Source: CAWCAL01 sp963695075 | GTDB lineage: Bacteria > Actinomycetota > Acidimicrobiia > Acidimicrobiales > CAWCAL01 | Reading direction: 5' to 3' | Length of the DNA: 64,000 nucleotides | NCBI GenBank assembly: GCA_963695075.1 | Contig: CAVOFR010000002.1 | Coordinates: 42,020 to 106,019, forward strand | Shown: in pieces, positions 17,103-27,500 of the stretch | How the letters are laid out: every line of letters begins with the position of its first letter | Numbering within the stretch: the stretch's first letter is position 1 | The notes under the pieces: model-generated | The model's input: the letters and a program-made list of their open reading frames with translations, nothing else | Database searches by the model: none | What the model was told of the DNA's origin: nothing | Translations under genes and position numbers: made by a program

Positions 17103-19995
17103 CCCGCGATGGTGACAGACGGGCGCGGCGGCCGGCTCCGACCAGGAGGATGCCGAGTCCGATCGCCAGGAGCGCACCGACGATCACCTCGGGGACCGGG
17201 GATCCTGTGGCGGGTAGCGATCCGGCCGGGGCCGCCACTTCGGGGATGGAGGATCCTGTGGCGGGTGGCGATACGGGCGGGCCCGGTCGACCGGCACCTG
17301 AAGGACCGCCCCTGTTCGCTTCGCCGGCGGCGGGCGGATCATCGGCTTCGGCGGCACTGCCGGAGCCGAGTACCTCACCGGGAGCCGTCGCGAAGACCGG
17401 GCTCACGCTGCCGAACGTCGACACGCCCGCGGTGTTCGTGACGTCCGCGCCGGCGCCACCGACGATGGCACCCACGATCTCGAGCTCGGTCTCGGCACCG
17501 GGGTCGAGATCCCCGTCGTGGAAGCACGTGATCGTCTGACCGGCCACCGAACAGTCCCAGTCGTCGGCCGCGACCGAGCTGAAGCTGACCGCGTCGGGCA
17601 ACGTGTCGGCGAAGGTCAGGCGGCCCGGCGCCGGGTCGGTCCCGGTGTTCTCGATCGTGATGTGCCAGCGAGCATCGCCCCCCGCCTCGACCTCACCCAC
17701 GAGGTCCTTGTCGATGGTGAGCCGATGATCGCTCCCGGCCGCTGCCGCCGGAGCTTCGAATGCGCCGGAGTCACAGCCCGGACCCGCCGGCCGGACGGCG
17801 CCCCGCCCATCGCTTGAGGGGCAACCCGGCGAGGTGGCGCGGTCGATCGCGGGATTCGTCGGCAACAGGGCGTGGGTCAGCATCACGCTCTCCCAGCCCC
17901 CGTTGTCGGCGAGGGGTCCCAGCGTGTCACCGAGCATCGGGCCGGCCGCGCTCAGGTCGTTCGGGCCGCCGAATCCGCAGCTGCCGTCGCCGTCGACGTT
18001 GTGGCCGTTCGACATCAGGGTTGCGCTGCTGAACGTCGCACAGTCACCGCCGCCGTTGTCGCTGATGAGCGAGGCGAGAGAACCGAGCGTCGCACCATCC
18101 CGGGCGACCAGTCCACCGCCGCTCACCGCCGCGTTGTCGACGATCGTCGAGAAGCCGAGGTCGAGGGTCGTACCGGTGTCGGCCACGAGGATTCCTCCTC
18201 CGGATCCTGATCCGCCGGTGACGTCGTTCCCGCTCACGGTGACGTTCGTGAAGGCACCCCGAGCACCGCCGCCCATCGCAACGCCGCCACCTCCATCGGT
18301 AACGGAATGGCCGGTGAAGACCGCCCGCTCGAGCTCGATCGTCGGTGTGCCCACGTCAGCCCAGGCGAACAATCCACCGCCGAGCTGGAGCTCACCCCCG
18401 TTGCCCAGGACCGCGAGGTCGGTCGCCGTGAAGCTGCCATCGCCGACGATGATTCCACTCCCGGCCACGTCCGCGAGATTGCCGGCGACGGCGACCCGAT
18501 CGAGGGTCGTCTCGCCCAAGGAGAGGATCCCGCCCCCCAGCCCCGGTCGGGCGTCGTTGGCGAGCACCGATATGGCGGTGGCGTCCAACGTCCCGGTTTC
18601 CGCATTCAGGATCCCGGCCCCGCCGCCGCTGGCCTCGTTCTTGATGAACTCGGTATCAGCGAGCGTCGCCCTCCCCCCGTTGAAGAGCCCGCCGGCCGGG
18701 CCACCGCTGGCCCGGTTGCTGGCGACGCTCCCACCGGACAGCGAGAGCACCGCCCCGGGGAAGACAAAGACCCCGCCGACGACAGTGGCCCCGTTGCCGT
18801 CGACCTCGACATCGACGAGAGACACGTCGCCCATCGGTCCGTCGTTCGAACCGATGATCATCGCCCCCGCACCGCCGGCCGTGTTGGCGAAGATCCGGCC
18901 GCCCGTCGCATCGAGGGAACCCTGCACGGCCAGACCTCCACCGGCTCCTCCGGCGCCGTTCTGTTCGACCTCGAGCGACGTCGCCGTCAGCGATCCCGTC
19001 TCGCTGATCAAGCCCCCGCCGCCGAAGGATTCGACCTGGTTGAAGTCGACCACGAGATCGGACGCATCGACCGAGCCGGCGATGAACAGGCCGCCGCCGC
19101 CGGAGTATTCGTCGGTGTCCAGAACCGAGTTGTAGGAGATCGTCACGTCGGCGATGGTGCCGGTCGCCGCGGCCCCGACCGACAGACCGCCACCGCGCGC
19201 TCCGTCGGTCGAGGAGCCACCCTGGCTCCCGGGGCCGGTGGAGGTGTTCTCGGCGAGAAGCGTACGGGTGAGGTCGAGGCTGCCCGCAGCGATCGCGATC
19301 CCGCCCCCGTCGTCGTTGGTCGAGTTATTCGAGATGATGCTGTCGACCACCGACAACGCTCCGTCGAGGGTCGCTACACCACCTCCGTCAGCTTCGTTCG
19401 GGATGACCCCGGTGCTGAGATTGTGGTTCTCGGTCAGCAGCACGCCCCCGAGGGAGAGCGAGCCGTCCTCCTGGAGGATCCCGCCTCCGGCGGGCTCGGC
19501 TGTCGGGGCCACACCGCCCGTGATCGCCAGATCGTTGATGGCCACGGTGACGGCACCCCTGACGTGGAAGACGCGGTCGCGCCCCCCGGCGAGCCCGGAG
19601 GCGCTGACAACCGTTCCGGACGGACCGATGCCGTCGATGGTGAGGTCGTCGGTGAGGTCGAGATCGCCGGTCGCCGCCGCGTTCTCCAGGGAACCGGGAA
19701 TCGTCAGTTCGTAGGTGCCGCTGCCGAGAGCGATCACGTCCGGGCCGGGCGACGCATTGGCGTCGATGACCGCCTCGCGCAACGAGCAGTCCACCCCCGA
19801 GTTGCAGCCGTCCGGCGCAGGGTCGTCCGTGCGGGTGACGGTGAACGTCGCCGCGGCGACGGGGTCGGTTCCGGCGGCGACGAGCGTCGCGGCGACGAAG
19901 GCCATCACCCCGGCGATCCGGCCGAGCCTGCCGATCGAGTCGAGCGCCTCGGACCATCCGCGGCGCGAGCTGCTGGATTCCCGTCGAGACTTCAT
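17077..19995 (-). CDS. Large secreted CSLREA/beta-helix surface protein with LPATG anchor
   Basis: The 972-residue protein has an N-terminal signal segment (hydrophobic about 28-47, AAA cleavage region). A CSLREA-type domain (TVTRTDDPAPDG, CSLREAV) leads into a long right-handed parallel beta-helix made of Gly/Asn/Asp-rich rungs. After about residue 740 comes a DUF11-like beta-sandwich (LTIDKDLVGEVEAGGD...). The protein ends with a Pro/Gly-rich linker, LPATGS, a hydrophobic helix and an Arg-rich tail, which is a sortase-type sorting signal. It should be displayed on the cell surface; adhesion or polysaccharide contact is inferred only from fold. ATG at 19995 is preferred over an in-frame TTG at 20001. 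Its 3' end overlaps the TrmH-like gene. Confidence 0.88.
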   Translation of the reverse strand: MKSRRESSSSRRGWSEALDSIGRLGRIAGVMAFVAATLVAAGTDPVAAATFTVTRTDDPAPDGCNSGVDCSLREAVIDANASPGPDVIALGSGTYELTIPGSLENAAATGDLDLTDDLTIDGIGPSGTVVSASGLAGGRDRVFHVRGAVTVAINDLAITGGVAPTAEPAGGGILQEDGSLSLGGVLLTENHNLSTGVIPNEADGGGVATLDGALSVVDSIISNNSTNDDGGGIAIAAGSLDLTRTLLAENTSTGPGSQGGSSTDGARGGGLSVGAAATGTIADVTISYNSVLDTDEYSGGGGLFIAGSVDASDLVVDFNQVESFGGGGLISETGSLTATSLEVEQNGAGGAGGGLAVQGSLDATGGRIFANTAGGAGAMIIGSNDGPMGDVSLVDVEVDGNGATVVGGVFVFPGAVLSLSGGSVASNRASGGPAGGLFNGGRATLADTEFIKNEASGGGAGILNAETGTLDATAISVLANDARPGLGGGILSLGETTLDRVAVAGNLADVAGSGIIVGDGSFTATDLAVLGNGGELQLGGGLFAWADVGTPTIELERAVFTGHSVTDGGGGVAMGGGARGAFTNVTVSGNDVTGGSGSGGGILVADTGTTLDLGFSTIVDNAAVSGGGLVARDGATLGSLASLISDNGGGDCATFSSATLMSNGHNVDGDGSCGFGGPNDLSAAGPMLGDTLGPLADNGGWESVMLTHALLPTNPAIDRATSPGCPSSDGRGAVRPAGPGCDSGAFEAPAAAAGSDHRLTIDKDLVGEVEAGGDARWHITIENTGTDPAPGRLTFADTLPDAVSFSSVAADDWDCSVAGQTITCFHDGDLDPGAETELEIVGAIVGGAGADVTNTAGVSTFGSVSPVFATAPGEVLGSGSAAEADDPPAAGEANRGGPSGAGRPGPPVSPPATGSSIPEVAAPAGSLPATGSPVPEVIVGALLAIGLGILLVGAGRRARLSPSRGEFSRSAD

Positions 19996-20109
19996 GACCA
20001 ATCATCGACCGTGGCGGGCGGCTCATTAGACGGGTCGAGAACCTCCGACGACGCGCACGCTTTCGACCGCGCGCTGCTGTCGCCGGGCCGACATCGGTAG
20101 GATTCCGGG

Positions 20110-21348
20110 GTGACCAAGCCCGACACCATGTCCGGCGGATGGTGGCAACTCCCCCTGGTACTCGGTCTGCTCGGCCTCATCACCGTAGGCGGGGGCGCCT
20201 TCCTTCGAGGCGGAGCGGACAGCCCCGGCGTCGAGACCGCGTCCGGCCCGGCGACGACCTCGGCCGACTCGGCGACATCGGCGGCACCCGCCCCGACCAC
20301 GACCAGCACCTCGACCTCCACAACGTCCACGACGACCGTCCCGCTTCCCCCCTCGGATCAACGCACGCTCGAACCTCTCGAGGTCATAGGTGGCGACATC
20401 GCACCCAAGTCGGTGGTGCACTCGGGCAACGGGTACTTCATCGCCCAGAACATGATGTACCGCCACACGATGACGCTCTACGACCGAAACTTCGACCTGG
20501 TCGCGACCATCCCGGACACCGTGGATCTGGGGGCGTTCGGCTTCGACCACGAAGGAGAGTTCCAAGGCGCACCCGTCGAGGCGGCGTTCACCTCCGACGG
20601 GGCGTACGCGTACGTCTCCAACTACCAGATGTACGGACCGGGATTCGACAACCCCGGCGACGACGCATGCAACGACGGTGACTGGGACCGGTCCTACCTG
20701 TACCGGATCGACATCGCCGCAACCGAGATCGACGAGGTCATAGAGGTCGGCGCCATCCCGAAGTACGTCGCCGTCACACCCGACGACGGCACCGTGCTCG
20801 TGAGCAACTGGTGCAGCTACGACCTGAGCGTCGTCGACACGGAGACGGCGACCGAGACCCGCCGCATCGACATCGGTCGGTTCCCCCGCGGTATCGCTGT
20901 CACGTCGGACGGTGCAAGGGCGTACATCGCCGTCATGGGCTCGACCGACATCGCGGTGCTCGATCTGGGGGACTACTCCCTCTCGTGGCTGCGAGCGGTC
21001 GGTCAGAACCCGCGCCACCTGGTCCTCTCCCCCGACGACGCCCACCTCTACGTCACGCTCAACGGTGACGACCGTGTCGCCAAGGTCGACACCGCCACCG
21101 GTCAGGTCGTCGCCACGGTCGCAACCGGTGACGCCCCCCGCAGCATGGCCATCTCCGAGGACGGAGGCGCCATCTACGTCGTGAACTACAACTCGAACAC
21201 GGTCAGCAAGGTCACGACAGCGGACATGGCCGAGGTCCAGGAGTTGGCGGTGGGCTACCACCCGATCGGTATCACGTTCGATCCGGCGGAAGGAAATGTG
21301 TGGGTAGCCAACTACGGCGGCTCCATCAACGTGCTCGCCGACCGATAG
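20110..21348 (+). CDS. Membrane-anchored YVTN-type beta-propeller protein
   Basis: The 412-residue protein starts at GTG and has one membrane helix (about 12-33), so the rest is outside the cell. A Thr/Ser/Ala-rich stalk (about 43-80) is followed by a propeller built from YVTN/YncE-like repeats: TPDDGTVLVSNW, TSDGARAYIAVMGS, SPDDAHLYVTLNGDDRVAKVD, SEDGGAIYVVNYNSNTVSK, and VWVANYGGSINVL at the end. A Cys pair (DDACND, NWCSYD) could form a disulfide. Such proteins bind ligands or partners but have no assigned reaction. It is followed after 7 bp by a DUF4012 gene, probably in the same transcript. Confidence 0.85.
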   Translation: MTKPDTMSGGWWQLPLVLGLLGLITVGGGAFLRGGADSPGVETASGPATTSADSATSAAPAPTTTSTSTSTTSTTTVPLPPSDQRTLEPLEVIGGDIAPKSVVHSGNGYFIAQNMMYRHTMTLYDRNFDLVATIPDTVDLGAFGFDHEGEFQGAPVEAAFTSDGAYAYVSNYQMYGPGFDNPGDDACNDGDWDRSYLYRIDIAATEIDEVIEVGAIPKYVAVTPDDGTVLVSNWCSYDLSVVDTETATETRRIDIGRFPRGIAVTSDGARAYIAVMGSTDIAVLDLGDYSLSWLRAVGQNPRHLVLSPDDAHLYVTLNGDDRVAKVDTATGQVVATVATGDAPRSMAISEDGGAIYVVNYNSNTVSKVTTADMAEVQELAVGYHPIGITFDPAEGNVWVANYGGSINVLADR

Positions 21349-21355
21349 ACCTTCT

Positions 21356-23683
21356 GTGACTTCGATCCCTGATACGGGCCTCCCCGAGCCCTCACCCGAC
21401 GCGAGCTCGCTCGATGCCGGTCCGGCGCGAACCCTTCCCTGGCGCTCGATCGCCGTCGGAGCGGTGGCAGTCGCGGCTGCGATCGGTGCTGCCATGGCCG
21501 ATTCGGCTCCGACCGGTCACGACACGGTCGACCTGGTCGAACGCGTGCTGGCCGCGGCCGCCGTGACCATCGCCGGCGCGAGTGCCCGACGACCGAACCT
21601 GATCGCGTTCGTGACCCTTCCCACCATGTTGGCCGCGCCTCCCTGGCTGTTCGTCGGGCTCGTGGCGATGGGGATCGTGGTCGCCGAGATCGTCTTCCGC
21701 GACGAGTCCGAACCGATCATCGGGGCTCTCGCCGCCGGACTCGGCGCACAGGTCGCCCTCCGGCTCGGAGACGTCGGCTTCACCGGACTCACCGCTCTGG
21801 TCGGGATCGGTGCGGGCGCCCTCCTGATCATCTCGGCCGTCAGGGAGCAATCCGGCCGCGTCCGCCGGATCATCTGGTGGACCTGCGGAGTGGTCACGGG
21901 ACTGGCCACGATCCTGGCCGGCTTCGCTCTCCTCGGCGCGCTGCGCGCCGCTCCGGAGATCGACGACGCCATCGCCGTCTCCAATCACGGCCTGCGTCTC
22001 GCCCGGGAGGGCGACATCGACCGGGCGCGACCCGTACTGGAGGAGGCCGGCGACTCGCTCGGCCGGGCCGGCGCAGACCTCGAGGGTTGGTGGTCGGGAC
22101 CGGCATCGCTGATCCCGGTCGTGGCCCAGCACCAACGGGCGGCCGTCGAGCTCACCAACGCCGGCACCGAGCTCAGCCGTCTGGCGGGAGACGTGACCAG
22201 TCTCGTCGACAGCGATGCGCTGCGAGGCGAGGACGGCCGTATCGACCTCGACCAGATCCGTGCCCTCGAGGAGCCGACCCGACGAGCGCAGGAGAGCGTC
22301 GACCGCACGCTCGAACTGGCGTCGTCGGTTCGGTCGCCGTGGCTCGTCGGCACGGTCGACGACCGGATCGAGGACCTCGAGCAGCGGCTGGAGGACATCG
22401 CTCCGTCGACTTCGCTCGCCGCCGAAGTCGTCGCGCTCCTCCCCGATCTCCTCGGTGGCGATGGACCCCGGAACTACTTCCTCATGCTGCTGACACCATC
22501 GGAGGCCCGCGAACTGGGGGGGATCTCCGGGAGCTGGGCCGATATCCGGGTCGACGACGGCGAGATCGAGCTCGCCGACCGCGGTCGCTCCGAGGACATC
22601 GATCAGTACGACGTCCGGCTCGACGAGAGCTATCCGACGTCGTATCGCGAGTCGCTCCCGGGACCGAACCCGCAGAACTACGCGTCGACGCCCGACATGG
22701 GTGTCGCCACCCGGGGCGCGGCCGAGCTCTACGAAACGGCTACCGGCACAGAGGTCCATGGGGTCATCGCCGTCGACATCGATGCCCTGGTCGGCGTGAT
22801 CAAGCTGACCGGTCCGCTCACGGTGCCCGGCTACCCGCTGGTCCTCACCCCCGAGAACGCGCGGCAGTTCCTCCTGTACGACCAGTACCAGGTCATCCCC
22901 GACCGCAACGAGCGGGGGAACTACCTCAATGCCCTGATCGAAGAAGCCTTCACCCAGCTGACCGAAGGATCGCTGCCCGATCCCCGCGACGTCCTCTCGG
23001 TCTTCGGGCCGCTGGTCGAGAAGGATCGCATCCGCATGTTGACCTTCGACGACGCTGAGATCGATCTGTTCGACGAGCTGGGTCTGGACGGACGGCTCGA
23101 CGTTCCCGAAGGCGCCGACGTGCTCGGCGTCTTCCACTCGAACCGTGGTCAGAACAAGCTCGACGCCTACCTAGAACGCGATCTCGACTACACCGTCGAG
23201 GTCGACGAGAGCGACGGCACGGTCACCGGGAACCTCACGATCACCTTCACCTCCACCGCTCCCACCGAGGGCCTGCCCGACATCGGGAATCGCAACGAGG
23301 GACACCCCGACGGGACCAACTCGACCACCCTGTTCGTGTTGACACCCCTGGAAATGGAGAGGGCACAGGTGGACGGCGAGGATCGGAACTGGGTCGTGCA
23401 GACCGAGGGGACGCTCAACCGTCGGGGTCTGCCCATCGACATCCCACCGGGCGCGACCATGACCGTCGAGCTGACGCTCTCCGGACCGCTGGACCTGGAA
23501 GAGGGCTACCGGCTGATGGTCCTGCACCAGCCGCTGGTCATCGACGACGAACTCACCGTCACGGTTTCGGACACCGACGGCGTGCCCTGGACCCCTGTCG
23601 AGGACGGGGAATCGTGGTACGCCTCCGACAGGCCGTCACCGGTCGAGCGCTCCAGCGAGGCGCTCTTCGTCCCCGACCGGTAG
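21356..23683 (+). CDS. DUF4012-domain membrane protein
   Basis: The 775-residue protein has several N-terminal hydrophobic segments (about 30-50, 62-80, 88-110, 150-165 and 178-200), then a soluble part. It includes an Arg/Glu-rich helical region (about 210-345) and the DUF4012 core, with signature pieces NYFLMLLTPSEARELGGISGS, DRGRSEDI, and YPTSYRESLPGPNPQNYA. DUF4012 proteins are common in actinobacteria and often lie near surface-polysaccharide genes, but their function is not established. The GTG start is 7 bp after the propeller gene stop. The C-terminal 150 residues form a beta-rich region. Confidence 0.87.
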   Translation: MTSIPDTGLPEPSPDASSLDAGPARTLPWRSIAVGAVAVAAAIGAAMADSAPTGHDTVDLVERVLAAAAVTIAGASARRPNLIAFVTLPTMLAAPPWLFVGLVAMGIVVAEIVFRDESEPIIGALAAGLGAQVALRLGDVGFTGLTALVGIGAGALLIISAVREQSGRVRRIIWWTCGVVTGLATILAGFALLGALRAAPEIDDAIAVSNHGLRLAREGDIDRARPVLEEAGDSLGRAGADLEGWWSGPASLIPVVAQHQRAAVELTNAGTELSRLAGDVTSLVDSDALRGEDGRIDLDQIRALEEPTRRAQESVDRTLELASSVRSPWLVGTVDDRIEDLEQRLEDIAPSTSLAAEVVALLPDLLGGDGPRNYFLMLLTPSEARELGGISGSWADIRVDDGEIELADRGRSEDIDQYDVRLDESYPTSYRESLPGPNPQNYASTPDMGVATRGAAELYETATGTEVHGVIAVDIDALVGVIKLTGPLTVPGYPLVLTPENARQFLLYDQYQVIPDRNERGNYLNALIEEAFTQLTEGSLPDPRDVLSVFGPLVEKDRIRMLTFDDAEIDLFDELGLDGRLDVPEGADVLGVFHSNRGQNKLDAYLERDLDYTVEVDESDGTVTGNLTITFTSTAPTEGLPDIGNRNEGHPDGTNSTTLFVLTPLEMERAQVDGEDRNWVVQTEGTLNRRGLPIDIPPGATMTVELTLSGPLDLEEGYRLMVLHQPLVIDDELTVTVSDTDGVPWTPVEDGESWYASDRPSPVERSSEALFVPDR

Positions 23684-23735
23684 GCCGGGCCTCCCCGAGC
23701 AGCAAACCGACCCGCCGAAGAAGCCAATAGGCACA

Positions 23736-23765
23736 TTGACCCTGGTGGCCCCTTGGCTCTACTGT
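23736..23765 (+). promoter_or_regulatory. Candidate sigma-70-type promoter
   Basis: TTGACC at 23736-23741 and TACTGT at 23760-23765 are separated by 18 bp, in a visibly A/T-richer stretch 75 bp before the ATG of the LATTG-anchored protein gene. This fits a housekeeping promoter for that gene; no start site is known. Confidence 0.4.
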
Positions 23766-23840
23766 TACTTATTGATGCGGAACCAGCGATCAAGCTGATC
23801 GCAATGCAGCCATGGGTTGCACCGGCGGAATAGAGGAACA

Positions 23841-24413
23841 ATGGCGAAGGTATTCAGTGCAGTAACAATCATGATCGCGGCGGTGTTCGTGCTGGCACCT
23901 GCTGCGAGCGCCGGCGCTCCCGACGCCGAATGCAACATCTACTCGACGCCTGTGGTCAGCGCCGACAGCCCGGTCAATCCGGGTGACAGCATCGCCGTCC
24001 AGGGGTCGGGCTTCCCGCCCGGCGCCGACGTGTCGATCAGCATCAACGGCACCGCGGCGGGCAGCGCCGTCGCCGGAGCGGGCGGAAGCTTCTCGACGAC
24101 CGTGACCGTTCCGGACGGAACTCCGGCCGGAAGCGCCACCGTCACCGCACACTCCGCTGAGTGTGACGAGACGGCGACCACCACCACCGAGGTCCTCGGG
24201 GAGAGCGGTACGACACCGGTCGAGCCGGCACCTGTCGTCGTCGACAACGCGGGCGCCACCACCCAGGTGGCCGGCGCCACGCAGAGCTCCGGTGCCGCCC
24301 TGGCCACCACCGGTAGCGAGTCCGGCCCGCTGATCGCCATCGCTGTCGCCCTCACCGGCCTCGGCACCATGCTCCTGTTCGCGGTCCGACGCCGCACCAG
24401 CGACGCTTCGTAA
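23841..24413 (+). CDS. Secreted protein with LATTG-type C-terminal sorting signal
   Basis: The 190-residue protein has a classical signal peptide (MAKVFSAV..., cleavage after ASA near residue 24). An Ig-like beta-sandwich follows (about 30-115, with VQGSGFPPGADVSISING and a Cys near each end), then a Thr/Val-rich linker. The end is LATTGSES, a hydrophobic helix and RRRTSDAS, the layout of an LAxTG-type sortase substrate. The linker and anchor resemble those of the 28579-29358 protein, although the bodies differ. GAGGAA lies before the ATG. It has its own promoter-like region and ends in a clear terminator, so it is monocistronic. Role at the cell surface is unknown. Confidence 0.85.
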   Translation: MAKVFSAVTIMIAAVFVLAPAASAGAPDAECNIYSTPVVSADSPVNPGDSIAVQGSGFPPGADVSISINGTAAGSAVAGAGGSFSTTVTVPDGTPAGSATVTAHSAECDETATTTTEVLGESGTTPVEPAPVVVDNAGATTQVAGATQSSGAALATTGSESGPLIAIAVALTGLGTMLLFAVRRRTSDAS

Positions 24414-24435
24414 CTCCGAACCCAGGTTCAGAAGG

Positions 24436-24475
24436 GAAAGCCTGCCGGCCCTGCGCCGGTAGGCTTTCTCTTTCC
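24436..24475 (+). terminator. Rho-independent terminator
   Basis: A 13-bp stem with one G-T pair (24436-24448 with 24456-24468) and a 7-nt loop is followed by the T-rich run TCTTTCC. It ends the LATTG-protein gene just before ileS. Confidence 0.8.
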
Positions 24476-24502
24476 CCACCGCCGTTCTGTTCGGATCAGA
24501 CC

Positions 24503-27500
24503 ATGCGAGACGAACCCCCCGCGACCCCGTACGCCGACGTGCCCACCCGGGCCGACTATCCCGCGATCGAGCGCGCCGTGCTCGATCGTTGGGATGAGAA
24601 CGAGACATTCAGCCGCTCGATTAGCGGTCGGGCCGACAGCCCCGAGTACGTCTTCAACGACGGGCCGCCCTTCGCCAACGGCCTCCCCCACTACGGGCAC
24701 CTCCTGACCGGATACGTCAAGGACGTGGTGCCGCGCTACCAGACCATGCGAGGCAATCGGGTCGAGCGCCAGTTCGGCTGGGACTGCCACGGCCTGCCGG
24801 TCGAGATGGAGGTCGAGAAGGAACTGGGCGTCGGCGGTCGGCAACAGATCACGAGCTACGGCATCGAGGAATTCAACGACGCCTGCCGCAGCTCGGTGAT
24901 GCGGTACACCTCCGAGTGGCAGGAGTACGTCACCCGCCAGGCCCGATGGGTCGACTTCGAGCACGACTACAAGACGATGGATCTGTCCTACATGGAGAGC
25001 GTCATGTGGGCGTTCAAGCAGCTGTGGGACAAGGGCCTCATCTACGAGGACTACCGGGTCATGCCGTATTCGTGGGGGGCCGAGACGCCGCTCTCCAACT
25101 TCGAGATCCGTCTCGACGACGCCACCCGGCCCCGGCAGGACCCGGCGATCACCGTGGCCTTCACCCTCGTTCCCGACGGCTCCGCCGACTCCCCGACCGA
25201 GAGCATCCTGGCGTGGACGACCACGCCCTGGACGCTCCCTTCCAACCTGGCCCTGGCCGTCGGCCCCGACATCACCTACCAGGCCATGGACCTCGACGGA
25301 GTCCGTTACTACCTGGCCGAGGCGACCGTCGAGCGATACGACGCTCAGCTCGACGGCGCCACGCCGGCGGGCACCCTCCAGGGCCGTGACCTGATCGGTC
25401 GCACCTACGAGCCGCTGTTTCCCTACTTCAGGGATCAGCCCAACGCCTTCCGGGTCGTCGGCGCCGACTACGTCGAGGTCGACGAGGGAACGGGTGTGGT
25501 CCACATCGCACCCGGGTTCGGTGAGGAGGACCAGCGGGTCGGCGCCGAGAACGACATCGGCGTGGTCGTCCCGGTCGACGACAGTGGCCGCTTCACCGCC
25601 GATGTGCCCGACTGGGCCGGCAAGAACGTCCTCGAGGCCAACCCCGAGGTCATCGCCGCCCTCAAGGACCGAGGGGTCCTGGTGCGCCACGACACCTACA
25701 CCCACAACTACCCGCACTGCTGGAGGACCGATACGCCCATCATCTACCGGGCGCTGTCGTCGTGGTATGTCCGGGTCACCGAGATCCGCGACCGGTTGGT
25801 GGCGGCCAACCAGGAGATCAACTGGATCCCCGAACACGTCCGCGACGGCCAGTTCGGCAAGTGGCTCGAAGGCGCCAGGGACTGGTCGATCTCCCGCAAC
25901 CGGTTCTGGGGCGCACCCATCCCGATATGGACGAGCGACGACCCCGACCACCCCCGCACCGACGTCTACGGCTCGCTCGACGAGCTCGAGCGAGACTTCG
26001 GCGTACGACCCGACGACCTCCACCGACCGGGGATCGACCAGCTCGTCCGACCCAATCCCGACGACCCCACCGGCCGGTCGATGATGCGCCGCGTACCCGA
26101 GGTCCTCGACTGCTGGTTCGAGAGCGGTTCCTCCCCGTACGCCAGCGTCCACTACCCGTTCGAGAACGCCGACTGGTTCGAGGAGCACAACCCGGCCGAC
26201 TTCATCGTCGAGTACATCCCCCAGACCCGGGGCTGGTTCTACACCATGCACGTCCTCGGGGTCGCTCTGTTCGACCGACCGGCGTTCGCCAACGTCATCT
26301 GCCATGGGACGCTGCTGGCCGAGGACGGCCGGAAGCTCTCCAAGCGGCTGCGCAACTATCCCGAACCCGCTCTCGTCTTCGAAGAGGTCGGCAGCGACGC
26401 CCTGCGCTGGTATCTGATGCGCTCACCGATCCTGCGGGGGCTCGACTTCAGGATCGACAGCGAGGCGACCGCCATCGCCGAGACGGCACGGCGGACCCTC
26501 GACCCCATCTGGAACGCCTTCTACTTCTTCACGCTCTACGCCAACGCCGATCGACACCGCGCCAAGATCCGCACCGACAGCCCCGAGCTCCTCGACCGCT
26601 ACCTGTTGTCGAAGACCCATGATCTGGTCATGCACGTCAGCGCCGCGCTCGATGCCTACGATCTGGCCCAGGCCTGTGCGGTCATCGAGGCATACGTCGA
26701 TGCCCTCACGAACTGGTACATCCGCGGGAGCCGCGAGCGGTTCTGGGCCGCTCCGGGCGGGGATCAGAAGGTCACGGCCGAATCAAAAGCCGACGCGTAC
26801 GACACGCTCTACACCGCCCTGGTGACGCTCAGCCAGGTGGCCGCTCCCCTGCTTCCCATGCTCACCGAGCAGATCTACGGCAACCTCCACGGCGGGGACA
26901 GCGTGCACCTCACCGACTGGCCGGATGCAGACACGCTCCCCGCCGACGCCGACCTGGTCGCCGACATGGATCTGGTCCGCGACGCCACCCGAGCCGCTCT
27001 GTCCCTGCGAGAGGAACACGGGCTTCGGGCCCGACTCCCGCTCCAGACGCTCACCATCGTGGGCCGCGACAGCCAGCGGCTACAGCCGCTGGTGCACCTC
27101 ATCCAGCGCGAGGTCAACGTCAAGCAGGTCGCGTTCGACGACGACGTCGAAGCTTACGGCGACTTCATCCTCCGACCCGACGGCCGGATACTCGGCCCGC
27201 GGCTCGGCTCGGACATGAAGGCGGTCATGGCGGCGGCCCGAAGCGGCGACTGGGCCCAGCAGCCCGACGGAACGGTAGTGGCGGACGGAGTCACGCTCGC
27301 CGAGGGTGAGTTCGTCCTCGCGCTGGAGCCGAAGTCCGAGGGAGCGGTGGCTGCCCTCCCGGGCAACCACACCGTCGTCCACCTCGACACCGACGTCACA
27401 CCCGAGTTGGCGGCCGAGGGCGCCGCACGCGACCTCGTACGGCACGTCCAACAGGCCCGCAAGGCCGCCGACCTCGCCATCACCGACCGAATCGCACTGC